From an uncultured Pelagibacteraceae bacterium (GTDB lineage: Bacteria; Pseudomonadota; Alphaproteobacteria; Pelagibacterales; Pelagibacteraceae), in assembly GCA_902604575.1 (NCBI GenBank), contig CACKZH010000004.1, positions 1 through 58,386 on the forward strand: 58,386 bases of DNA, read 5' to 3'. Made by a program: the position numbers and the translations under genes. Below, one piece after another: positions 1 through 8,677 of this stretch; positions within the stretch are counted from its first letter, which is position 1; the number at the start of each line of letters is the position of its first letter. The notes beneath the pieces were generated by a model that was not told the DNA's origin, did not search any database, and saw only the letters and a program-made list of their open reading frames with translations.

Positions 1-249
1 ATGGAAGGTGCAGTTCAAAATGATATTCCAGGAATAGATGCAGACTGTGGAGGGGGAATGGCCTGTGCTACTTGCCATGTTTATGTCAAAGAGGAATGGT
101 TAGATAAGCTTCAAGCAAAAGAAGATGGTGAAGAAGATATGCTTGATATGGCATTTGAACCAAAAAATAATAGTAGGTTGAGTTGTCAATTAATTGTTTC
201 AGACGAGTTGGAAGGATTAGAAGTAAACATTCCATCAAAGCAAGGCTAA
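1..249 (+). CDS. 2Fe-2S ferredoxin (5' end probably truncated by window edge)
   Basis: [14 protein letters not shown] cluster-binding motif plus C-terminal RLSCQL, typical of adrenodoxin-type ferredoxins. Confidence 0.85.
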   Translation: MEGAVQNDIPGIDADCGGGMACATCHVYVKEEWLDKLQAKEDGEEDMLDMAFEPKNNSRLSCQLIVSDELEGLEVNIPSKQG

Positions 250-1266
250 ATGAATAAAACAGATGTATTAATTATTGGAGCAGGGCCAACAGGATTATTT
301 TGCGCTCATCAACTTGGAATTATAGGATTGAGTTGTGAGATAGTTGATAATTTGGATAAAGTAGGTGGCCAATGTATAGAACTTTATCCCGATAAACCCA
401 TTTATGATATCCCAGCCGTACCAGAATGCACTGGGGAAGAGCTAACCAATAATCTTCTAAAACAAATCAAACCTTTCAATTTCAAATTTCATTTAAATGA
501 AAGAGTAGAAGAGTTAAAAAAAAATCAAAATAGATGGCATGTTAAAAGTTCTGGTGGAGTAGAGTTTGATGTTGCAGCAATTGTAATAGCTGGTGGTGTT
601 GGTTCTTTTGAGCCTAGAAAATTTTCAGTAAAAGAATGTGAAAAATTTGAGGGAAATTCTTTATTTTATTCAATTAAAGATAAATCAATATTCAAAGATA
701 AAACTATTTCAATTTTTGGTGGAGGAGACTCAGCATTAGATTGGGCAATTGAATTATCAAATACATCTAAAGTAAATTTAATTCATAGAAGAGATGGTTT
801 TAGTGGTGCAGAAGCAAGTGTTCAAAAACTAAAAGATCTTAATGATCAAGGAAAGTTAAATTTATTTATAAAATATCAAATGGATTCAGTCGTGGGAGAC
901 AAAAACATTGAGACAGTAAAAATAAAACATGATGAGGGAGAAATAAAAGAAATTAAATCTGATTATGTATTGGGTTTTTTTGGTTTAATTATGCAACTTG
1001 GTCCTATTTTAGATTGGGGTTTAAATATAAATAAAAAAACTGTTGAGGTTAATACAGAAAATTTTGAAACCAATGTACAAGGAATATTTGCGATTGGTGA
1101 TATTTGCTCCTACCCAGGCAAATTAAAATTAATTCTTTCAGGATTTCATGAGGGTGCATTAGCTGCAAGAGGTTGTTTTAAATATGCAAAACCAGATGAG
1201 AAATTAAGATTTGAATTCACAACAACATCCAAGGCTGCACAACAAAGACTTGGAATTAAAAAATGA
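250..1266 (+). CDS. Ferredoxin/flavodoxin-NADP+ reductase, thioredoxin-reductase-like
   Basis: N-terminal GAGPTGLFCAHQLG dinucleotide fold, FGGGDSALDWA second Rossmann motif, GDICSYPGKLKLILSGFHEGALAA C-term; adjacent to ferredoxin. Confidence 0.85.
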   Translation: MNKTDVLIIGAGPTGLFCAHQLGIIGLSCEIVDNLDKVGGQCIELYPDKPIYDIPAVPECTGEELTNNLLKQIKPFNFKFHLNERVEELKKNQNRWHVKSSGGVEFDVAAIVIAGGVGSFEPRKFSVKECEKFEGNSLFYSIKDKSIFKDKTISIFGGGDSALDWAIELSNTSKVNLIHRRDGFSGAEASVQKLKDLNDQGKLNLFIKYQMDSVVGDKNIETVKIKHDEGEIKEIKSDYVLGFFGLIMQLGPILDWGLNINKKTVEVNTENFETNVQGIFAIGDICSYPGKLKLILSGFHEGALAARGCFKYAKPDEKLRFEFTTTSKAAQQRLGIKK

Positions 1267-1889
1267 TAGAACTTTTTTCTGCTAATACTCCAAATGGATG
1301 GAAAATTAGCATCATGCTTGAGGAAATTGGTTATGAGTATAAAGTAACCAAAATTGATCTTGGTAAAGATGAGCAATTCAAACCAGAATTCATAAAGCTA
1401 AGTCCATTTGGAAAAATTCCTGTCATCATTGATCATGAAAACAACAAAAGCCTTTTCGAGTCTGGTGCTATCTTAATGTATTTAGGGGATAAAAGTGGAA
1501 AACTTTATAATGAAAAAGAAAGAATAGTTATTAATCAATGGTTGATGGCTCAAATGGGAACAGTAGGACCCATGATTGGTCAACATCATCAGTTCCATCA
1601 CTACAATCCAGGTAAAAGTAAATTTGGTGAGGAAAGATATTTTAAAATCACTAAAAGAATTTATGGAGAATTAGACACAAGATTAAAGGTATCAAAGTTT
1701 CTTGCAGGACCTGATTACACAATCGCAGATATTGCTACGTGGCCATGGATGGCAAGACATGAATGGCATGATATTGGTTTAAAAAATTACAAAAATCTAT
1801 CCAGATGGTATTTAGAGATTTCTGAGCGGGAAGCAGTGGTTAGAGGTTATAGTTTTATGGATAAGAATGCTAAAATTCCTAAACTCTAA
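1263..1889 (+). CDS. Glutathione S-transferase family protein (YfcG-like)
   Basis: N-term SANTPNGWKISIMLEE, FGKIPVI, FESGAILMYL; GST fold motifs. Confidence 0.85.
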   Translation: MIELFSANTPNGWKISIMLEEIGYEYKVTKIDLGKDEQFKPEFIKLSPFGKIPVIIDHENNKSLFESGAILMYLGDKSGKLYNEKERIVINQWLMAQMGTVGPMIGQHHQFHHYNPGKSKFGEERYFKITKRIYGELDTRLKVSKFLAGPDYTIADIATWPWMARHEWHDIGLKNYKNLSRWYLEISEREAVVRGYSFMDKNAKIPKL

Positions 1890-1893
1890 AAAT

Positions 1894-1989
1894 TTACCCA
1901 AATAATCTATAAAGAGTACTAAGAATTCCATAACCTGAAAATTCAATAGCTACAATAATTATAATTATTAAAACTAATTTTTTATTCAT
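1894..1989 (-). CDS. Putative 31-aa single-pass membrane microprotein MNKKLVLIIIIIVAIEFSGYGILSTLYRLFG
   Basis: Read from the minus strand; start codon overlaps the upstream small ORF stop (ATGA); hydrophobic N-terminal helix. Confidence 0.4.
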   Translation of the reverse strand: MNKKLVLIIIIIVAIEFSGYGILSTLYRLFG

Positions 1990-2111
1990 TTTAAAAACAA
2001 ATATAGCAACAGCACAATCCAAAAGAAAGGATAGTAAAAATAAATATATTTCTTTGCAAATAGGAATGAGATTGAATCTTGCTTAGATGATTTCTTTTTC
2101 ATTTTAGTCAT
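1986..2111 (-). CDS. Putative 41-aa membrane microprotein MTKMKKKSSKQDSISFLFAKKYIYFYYPFFWIVLLLYLFLK
   Basis: Start overlaps the dksA 3' end, stop overlaps the next small ORF start; Lys-rich N-term followed by one hydrophobic helix. The ORF track's longer version (1986..2171) runs back into dksA. Confidence 0.4.
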   Translation of the reverse strand: MTKMKKKSSKQDSISFLFAKKYIYFYYPFFWIVLLLYLFLK

Positions 2112-2619
2112 CTGCATGAACTTTTTCTTCTTTTTCATGCTTTTCTTGTGCAGCAATAGTATATTTAGCAACAGGTCTTGCCATTAATCTTTTTAATCCA
2201 ATTGGCTCTGCAGTATCTAAACAATAACCATAAGTATCTTCTCTAATTCTTCTTAAAGCTTTATCAATTTCTGAAATTAATTTAATTTGTCTATTGATTG
2301 CTTTCATCTCTACATTGCTATCAATATAGGAGTTAGCTTGGTCAACAATATCTGCGGAAATATTATTGTCATCCATACCACCATTATATAGAGCTTCATT
2401 ATTCGCTTTGATTAGTTCCTTTTTCCATTCAGTTAGCCTCATTCGGAAATATACTTTATGTTTTTCACACATATATTTTTCTGTATCTTTTGGAATATAA
2501 GTTTTTGAAATTTTTACAGGACCTTTTGATGCAACTTTAGCTGCAATTGGTTTTGACTTACTTACAACTTTAGTTTTTGGCTTTGATACTTTTTTCTTTG
2601 CTTTAGCAGTCTTTGGCAT
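2104..2619 (-). CDS. dksA: DksA/TraR family RNA polymerase-binding protein with Lys-rich N-terminal extension
   Basis: YGYCLDTAEPIGLKRLMARPVAKYTIAAQEKHE matches the DksA C-terminal region (alphaproteobacterial form lacking most Zn cysteines). Confidence 0.85.
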   Translation of the reverse strand: MPKTAKAKKKVSKPKTKVVSKSKPIAAKVASKGPVKISKTYIPKDTEKYMCEKHKVYFRMRLTEWKKELIKANNEALYNGGMDDNNISADIVDQANSYIDSNVEMKAINRQIKLISEIDKALRRIREDTYGYCLDTAEPIGLKRLMARPVAKYTIAAQEKHEKEEKVHADD

Positions 2620-2697
2620 AGCGTAATTTTAATCGCTCGCAGTATATTCAGCAAATTAGGGGTGTCAAGCAAGCTTAATTGATATAAATATTTATAA

Positions 2698-4020
2698 ATG
2701 ACCATTAATAACAAAAATATTGATAATGTTTTTTATATTTTTGTTACAACTCATCTAATTTTTTGGACATTGATTCCATCACTCACAAATCATAATTTAC
2801 CACTGGATACTATCGAAGCTTTAGCTTGGGGAAGTAATCTAGATTGGGGATTTAATAAACATCCACCGATGAGTGCTTTTTTTCCAGAAGTTTTTTATCA
2901 AATTTTTGGATCACAAGATTGGGTTTATTATTTGTTAAGTCAAATTTTTGTAATTATTTCTTTTTATTATGTTTTTAAATTTTCAAATGAAATATTTAAC
3001 AATAAATTATTAGGTTTAATTTCTGTATTATTAATTGAAGCAATTTATTTTTATAACTTCACCACACCAGAATTTAATGTAAATGTGTGTCAATTACCTT
3101 TCTGGTCTTTAACAGTTTATTATTCTTGGAAAATATATAGTGGTAAAGAAATAAAATTTTTAGATTGTTTTCTAGTAGGTCTTTTTGCTGCTTTTGGTTT
3201 TTTATCAAAATATCTATTTATTTATCTTTTGGTTTCAGTTGACCTTTTATTTATTTATTTAATATTCTTTAAAAAACAGAGGAAATTTGATTTTAAATAT
3301 CTAATTACACTAGAAGTTTTTTTAGTAGTTTTAGTTCCACATTTTATATGGCTATATAATAATGATTTTATTACTATTACATATGGATTGGCCAGAACTG
3401 GCTTAGAACAATCTAGTTTTTTAGATCATATTAAATTTCCAGTAATCTTTTTGTTAAAACAAGTAGGGGTCTTAATTCCTTTTTTAATACTAATCTGGTT
3501 ATTAGTTAAAAAAATTAATTTTAAAATTAACCTCAAAGACAAAAAATTACTATTTTTATTAGCAATTAATATTTTGCCAATTGTCTTAATGTTTTTAACT
3601 TCATTAATTACTGGTTCAAAAATAAGAACAATGTGGATGACACCGTTTTATTTATTTTTTGGCACATTATTTGTTTATTTGTTTCAAGCTCAAATCAATT
3701 TAAAAAAATTAAAGCCATTTATGATTGGATTTATTTTCTTTTTCTTTTTATCACCAGGACTTTACGCTTATGTTTCAATTTCAAAAGACGATAAGAGAAC
3801 TGATTATCCAGGTAAAGAAATTGCATTGAAAACCCAATATGCATGGGATCAACAATTCAATTCAACAATTAATGTAGTTTTTGGAGATGAATGGAATGCT
3901 GGAAATCTAACTTATCATTTAAAATCCCGACCAGTTTGGGAAGGTTTTGTTTCAAGAGAAAAGCTTGATCAATTGAAAGATTATATGTGTCTTGATAGTA
4001 TTTGTGTAGGATCAAGATAG
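2698..4020 (+). CDS. Glycosyltransferase family 39 (ArnT/PMT-like) integral membrane protein
   Basis: LDTIEALAWGSNLDWGFNKHPPMSAFF motif with many TM helices. Confidence 0.8.
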   Translation: MTINNKNIDNVFYIFVTTHLIFWTLIPSLTNHNLPLDTIEALAWGSNLDWGFNKHPPMSAFFPEVFYQIFGSQDWVYYLLSQIFVIISFYYVFKFSNEIFNNKLLGLISVLLIEAIYFYNFTTPEFNVNVCQLPFWSLTVYYSWKIYSGKEIKFLDCFLVGLFAAFGFLSKYLFIYLLVSVDLLFIYLIFFKKQRKFDFKYLITLEVFLVVLVPHFIWLYNNDFITITYGLARTGLEQSSFLDHIKFPVIFLLKQVGVLIPFLILIWLLVKKINFKINLKDKKLLFLLAINILPIVLMFLTSLITGSKIRTMWMTPFYLFFGTLFVYLFQAQINLKKLKPFMIGFIFFFFLSPGLYAYVSISKDDKRTDYPGKEIALKTQYAWDQQFNSTINVVFGDEWNAGNLTYHLKSRPVWEGFVSREKLDQLKDYMCLDSICVGSR

Positions 4021-4890
4021 ATGAAGTACGTAATATTAATTCCAATATATAACGACAGAGAGTCTTTAAAGTTACTGGTGGAAAATATTAATTCTGAAAT
4101 AAAAGATTTAAATCACGAGATATCTTTAGTTGTAATAAATGATGCTTCTTCTCATCAGATTATTGATAGTTATCCAAATATTGAAAACATTAGCTCTCTA
4201 GAAATAATAAATATGAAAGATAATAGAGGACACACAAGATGTATTGCATCTGGTTTAAAATATATCTTTGAAAAAAAAGAATTTGATTTTGTCATCCCAA
4301 TGGATGGAGATGGAGAAGATAGACCTGAAGAAATTAAAAATTTCATTCAACTTTCAGAACAATCAGTCGAAAAATCTATTATCGGTGAAAGAGTTAAAAG
4401 ATCTGAAGGGATAATTTTTAAAGCTTGCTATCAGTTTCATAAATTTTTAACTTTAGCTTTTACTGGACAATCAATTAAATTTGGAAATTTTACTTGTTTA
4501 TCAAAATCAACTGTAAAGAAACTACTAGATGAAAAAGCTACCTGGAATAGTTTTTCTGGTTCATTAAAAAAAATACAAAAAGACTTAATTTCCATTCCAT
4601 CCACACGCGGCAAAAGATATTTTGGTCCATCTCAAATGAGTTTCTTCAATTTATTAAAACATTCACTCTCTATCATAAGTGTCTTTAGAAAAACTGTGTT
4701 GATACGATCAGCTTTATTTATTATTTTTTATATATTACTAATTAAAAGCTACGCATCAGCAATTTCATCAATACCTTTAGTATTGTTATTGATAATGATT
4801 TATTCAATCTCTAGTTTATCTTTGAGAGAAAACATTGATGAGTTTAAAAATTCCTTAACAAACATACATGATATTGATAAAATTAAATAA
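4021..4890 (+). CDS. Glycosyltransferase family 2
   Basis: ILIPIYNDRESLKLLVENI, PMDGDGEDRPEEI; C-terminal TM helices. Confidence 0.85.
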   Translation: MKYVILIPIYNDRESLKLLVENINSEIKDLNHEISLVVINDASSHQIIDSYPNIENISSLEIINMKDNRGHTRCIASGLKYIFEKKEFDFVIPMDGDGEDRPEEIKNFIQLSEQSVEKSIIGERVKRSEGIIFKACYQFHKFLTLAFTGQSIKFGNFTCLSKSTVKKLLDEKATWNSFSGSLKKIQKDLISIPSTRGKRYFGPSQMSFFNLLKHSLSIISVFRKTVLIRSALFIIFYILLIKSYASAISSIPLVLLLIMIYSISSLSLRENIDEFKNSLTNIHDIDKIK

Positions 4891-4893
4891 GTT

Positions 4894-6330
4894 ATGAAAA
4901 ACTTTTTTAGAAAAGTTGCTTTTGGCATTGGACCCAATGAGCAAGCTCCCTCTGATCCTTTGAAGTGGGCTCTCAATCAAGTAAATGATGTGCCAGAATT
5001 ATCTTGGAAAGGTAAAATATATTCTGAAAAAGAATTAAGAAAACATTATAGAGATTGGGTTTATGGTGACAGAAAAGTATTAAGAAAAAAGTATAAAGAT
5101 AACAAAACACTATATAAAACTCATAAAGATATACTTAGACATAAAACAGGACAAAAGTTTTGGGAGTCTTTAGAAATTTCTATCAGACATAATGAAGGAA
5201 TAAATAGTAGTAGTCCAGTTTTAGCTAAACTATGGATGTTTTGGGGAAATTTTTTTGCAATTAGTGAAAAAGATTTTTTAGCCAATTATTCAACCGGCCC
5301 TTATCAAAGAGAAATCATTCGACCAAATCTAAACCAATCATATGAAAAAATGGTTTACGATGTGACTACCTCATGGGCAATGATTCATCACTTAGATAAT
5401 AGCGAAAGTGCTGGACCTAAAAGTGTTACAGCAAGAGATGAATGGAGAAGAAAAAAAAAGGAACCTGCAACAATCAATGAAAATCATGCTAGAGAATTAT
5501 TAGAGCTTCATACAGTTTCTCCTAAAGCTGGTTATACTCAAGAAGATGTGATCCAATTAGCTTATATCATGACAGGCTGGCAGCATAAATGGAGCAAAAA
5601 AAATTTAGAAACAGGCAATGTCTGGTTTAATTCTGAATACCATCAACCAGGAAAGAAAAATGTTTTGGGAAAAGAATATAAAAGAGGAAAAAAAACGTTA
5701 GCAGTAGTTATTAAAGATTTAGTAAATCATCCTAATTGTAGAGATTTTGTTGCTGAAAGACTTTGTAGATATTTAATCACTGATGAACCTACAAAAGAAA
5801 TGAAACAACCTATTATTGATGCTTTCAAAAAGACAGATGGATTTTTGCCTGAAATCCATAAAGCTGCAATTAAAGTTGCTTTTGAATACAATGATAGATA
5901 TAAAAAATTTCAGATACCTGAAAATTGGTTAATTCAGATTGCAAAAGTTGCAGATTTAAATTGGCCCCCGTCACCAGATCTAATGGATAAATATGAGCTT
6001 GGTCAAAGACCATTCGATTCACAACGTGAACCAGAATGGATTTTGCAAAATATCGGCCACCATCCTTATAGAGCAAAACAACCAAATGGTTGGTCAGACC
6101 ATTCTGATGATTGGATTTCACCAGAATTATTAATTAGAAGACTTGTATATGCAAAAGCAAGTTACAATTTCTCTAGAATGGAAAATAATAAAAATGCAGA
6201 ATATTATGAACAAATGGTTGATAAAAATTTTGACAACTCAAGTCAAATAATGAAATACATAAATCAAAAAAATAGAGCTGTTGAAAAACATACTTTACTT
6301 TTTAACCACCCGGAGTTTTTAAAAGCATGA
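4894..6330 (+). CDS. DUF1800 family protein
   Basis: NENHARELLELHTVSPKAGYTQEDVIQLAYIMTGW is the DUF1800 signature; paired with DUF1501 downstream. Confidence 0.88.
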   Translation: MKNFFRKVAFGIGPNEQAPSDPLKWALNQVNDVPELSWKGKIYSEKELRKHYRDWVYGDRKVLRKKYKDNKTLYKTHKDILRHKTGQKFWESLEISIRHNEGINSSSPVLAKLWMFWGNFFAISEKDFLANYSTGPYQREIIRPNLNQSYEKMVYDVTTSWAMIHHLDNSESAGPKSVTARDEWRRKKKEPATINENHARELLELHTVSPKAGYTQEDVIQLAYIMTGWQHKWSKKNLETGNVWFNSEYHQPGKKNVLGKEYKRGKKTLAVVIKDLVNHPNCRDFVAERLCRYLITDEPTKEMKQPIIDAFKKTDGFLPEIHKAAIKVAFEYNDRYKKFQIPENWLIQIAKVADLNWPPSPDLMDKYELGQRPFDSQREPEWILQNIGHHPYRAKQPNGWSDHSDDWISPELLIRRLVYAKASYNFSRMENNKNAEYYEQMVDKNFDNSSQIMKYINQKNRAVEKHTLLFNHPEFLKA

Positions 6331-7475
6331 AGATATCAAGAAGAGATTTTTTAAAAACCACAGCTCTAACGTCGTTATATTTTGCTGGTTTTGGAACACC
6401 AACTTATGCATCGGGACCAAAAAAAAATTTAGTGATAATTATGCTTCGTGGTGGAATGGACGGCTTATGTGCAATTCCAATTAAGGGTGATAAAAATTTT
6501 GAAAAATTAAGAAGCAAAATTAATCTCGAAAGAACTTTAAAATTAACATCAGATTTTGATTTACACCCAGCATTAAAAACATTTAAAAGCCTTTGGGATC
6601 AAAACTTAAGTGCAGCAGTACATGCAACTAATATCCCTTATACTGGAAGATCACATTTTGATGGCCAAAACTTAATGGAGTCTGGTGGTAAAATACCTTA
6701 CCAAGAAAAAACTGGCTGGCTAGGAAGAGGAATGAAAACTGCAGGTTTAACAGGACAAGGATTGGCTTTAGCTTTACCGATGCCTTTATTAATTAGAGGT
6801 GTTCCAATGAATAATAATTATTTTCCTGTAGGACGTAGTTTGCCTTATCCTGATACTTTAAAATTAATAAAACAAGCATACAAAGAGCATGACGAAAAAT
6901 TATTAAGTGATAATTTAGAAATAATTCTAAATAGAGATTTTAACAATAGATCAAGAGATGATGCTTGGATTTTAGCTTCAAGTGCTGGTACAGAGTTATC
7001 AAAACCAGATGGTCCTAAAGTTGCAGTTTTTGAAGTGGATGGCTTTGATACGCATGCTGCACAAGGTGCAACTGATGGTGCTCATGCAGATTGTCTATCA
7101 GATTATGACAATATTGTTAGATCTTTAAAATCTTCAATGTCTGAAGAGGCATTTAATAATACTTTAGTTTTAACACTTACAGAGTTTGGAAGAACAATTA
7201 AGCAGAACAGTAGTAATGGGACAGAACACGGATATGGATCTGCTATTTTAATGGCAGGAGGACTTGTTAAAAAATCTCAAGTCCATACAGATTGGCCAGG
7301 ATTAAAGAAAAAAGAATTATTTGAAGGAAGGGATTTAAATTCTACAATAGATTCAAGAGCAATTTATGCTTCAGCAATGTCTACAGTTTTTGATATAGAT
7401 TTTAAGAAAATTACTGAAGAAGTATTTTGGGGAGAGAATTTACCAAATTTATCGGATAAGCTATTTAAAGCTTAA
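6327..7475 (+). CDS. DUF1501 family protein with Tat-like signal
   Basis: SRRDFLKTTALTSLYFAGFG Tat-type leader; LVIIMLRGGMDGLCAIP; TLTEFGRTIKQNSSNGTEHGYGSAILMAGG. Confidence 0.88.
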   Translation: MKISRRDFLKTTALTSLYFAGFGTPTYASGPKKNLVIIMLRGGMDGLCAIPIKGDKNFEKLRSKINLERTLKLTSDFDLHPALKTFKSLWDQNLSAAVHATNIPYTGRSHFDGQNLMESGGKIPYQEKTGWLGRGMKTAGLTGQGLALALPMPLLIRGVPMNNNYFPVGRSLPYPDTLKLIKQAYKEHDEKLLSDNLEIILNRDFNNRSRDDAWILASSAGTELSKPDGPKVAVFEVDGFDTHAAQGATDGAHADCLSDYDNIVRSLKSSMSEEAFNNTLVLTLTEFGRTIKQNSSNGTEHGYGSAILMAGGLVKKSQVHTDWPGLKKKELFEGRDLNSTIDSRAIYASAMSTVFDIDFKKITEEVFWGENLPNLSDKLFKA

Positions 7476-8618
7476 TTGATGAAAAAACTTTTACTAATTA
7501 TTTTTGCAATAATTTTTTCAACTTCTGTTAATGCAAATAAAAATAAAAATACTTGGGACTATCCACTCAGAGTTTATGAAGGTTGGGTAGTTAAAGGATC
7601 AGAAAATCATTACAAATTCAAATCAAATTTAAGACAAGATAAAAATGTTTTAAAAGAATTTAAAAAGAATAAAGATACAGGAATAATTAGCTATCTATTA
7701 TTTGAAAATGATCAAATTGTAATTGATGAGTCTGATATTCCATATTCAGTTCAAGGCGATAAAATTATTGATGGAATGTTACCATCGCACTCGATGGGTA
7801 AAAGTTTAGTTTCCTATGTTACTGGGCATGCTATTTGTGAAGGCTATATTGATAATATAAATGTAAAATTAAATGATTGGCCTTTAATTCAAAATACTCT
7901 TTATGAAAACTCAATACTGCTGGATCTTTTAAACATGAAAGGTGGAGATCAAAAGTGGGTTGGTGAAAGAAGAAATGTTGGATCTGACAATAGGATAAAA
8001 GGTTTAAAAAAAGAGGAAAATGTAAATGTCATTGGCCTAGTTAAGGTAATGAACAAATATTTAAAAGGAACAGAAAAAAGTAAATTAATTTATAATTACA
8101 GTGCCTTGACCACCAATGTGATTATGAATTATGTAAAATTCAAAGCTGGTGATGATTGGGATAAATTATTACACAAAGTATTTAATAAACATGTAGGAGT
8201 TAAAAATAAAGTTCAATTTCAGAAATCTAAAAAATATTTAAATAATGATTTTATTTCAGCAAGATATTCATTTTATGCAAATAGATATGATTACTTAAGA
8301 ATTGCTAAAACAATGATGGATGATTGGCATAATGATACTTGTGCTGGTAAATATTTAAAAACTATCTATGAAAATAGAATTAAAAAGAAAGATAATATAA
8401 AGCATGCAACTGATGTGGGTCTTTATACAAAATCATATGGTGGCCAGATCCATTTTGATATTTTTGGAATTGATAAAAAAAGAAAAATTTTAGGATTAAG
8501 TGGTTTTGCAGGACAACAAATATTAATTGATCTAGATAAAAAAAGAATAATAGTAGTTAGTTCACTATATAGAAACTATAATTGGAAAAAAATTGTTCAT
8601 TCAGTAATTAAAGGTTAG
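7476..8618 (+). CDS. Serine hydrolase, class-C beta-lactamase/NylB-like, secreted
   Basis: Signal peptide; SMGK (SxxK) nucleophile, KSYGGQ KTG-like box; paralog of 17484..18860. Confidence 0.75.
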   Translation: MMKKLLLIIFAIIFSTSVNANKNKNTWDYPLRVYEGWVVKGSENHYKFKSNLRQDKNVLKEFKKNKDTGIISYLLFENDQIVIDESDIPYSVQGDKIIDGMLPSHSMGKSLVSYVTGHAICEGYIDNINVKLNDWPLIQNTLYENSILLDLLNMKGGDQKWVGERRNVGSDNRIKGLKKEENVNVIGLVKVMNKYLKGTEKSKLIYNYSALTTNVIMNYVKFKAGDDWDKLLHKVFNKHVGVKNKVQFQKSKKYLNNDFISARYSFYANRYDYLRIAKTMMDDWHNDTCAGKYLKTIYENRIKKKDNIKHATDVGLYTKSYGGQIHFDIFGIDKKRKILGLSGFAGQQILIDLDKKRIIVVSSLYRNYNWKKIVHSVIKG

Positions 8619-8677
8619 GTAAAAAATACACATATTTTTAATTAGATTTAATTTTCATTAAGCACTATTCTTAAAAA

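Noticed and set aside
1986-2171. 61-aa minus ORF as given in the track
   Set aside because: Its first third is dksA coding sequence in another frame; only the downstream part (from 2111) is a plausible separate small gene
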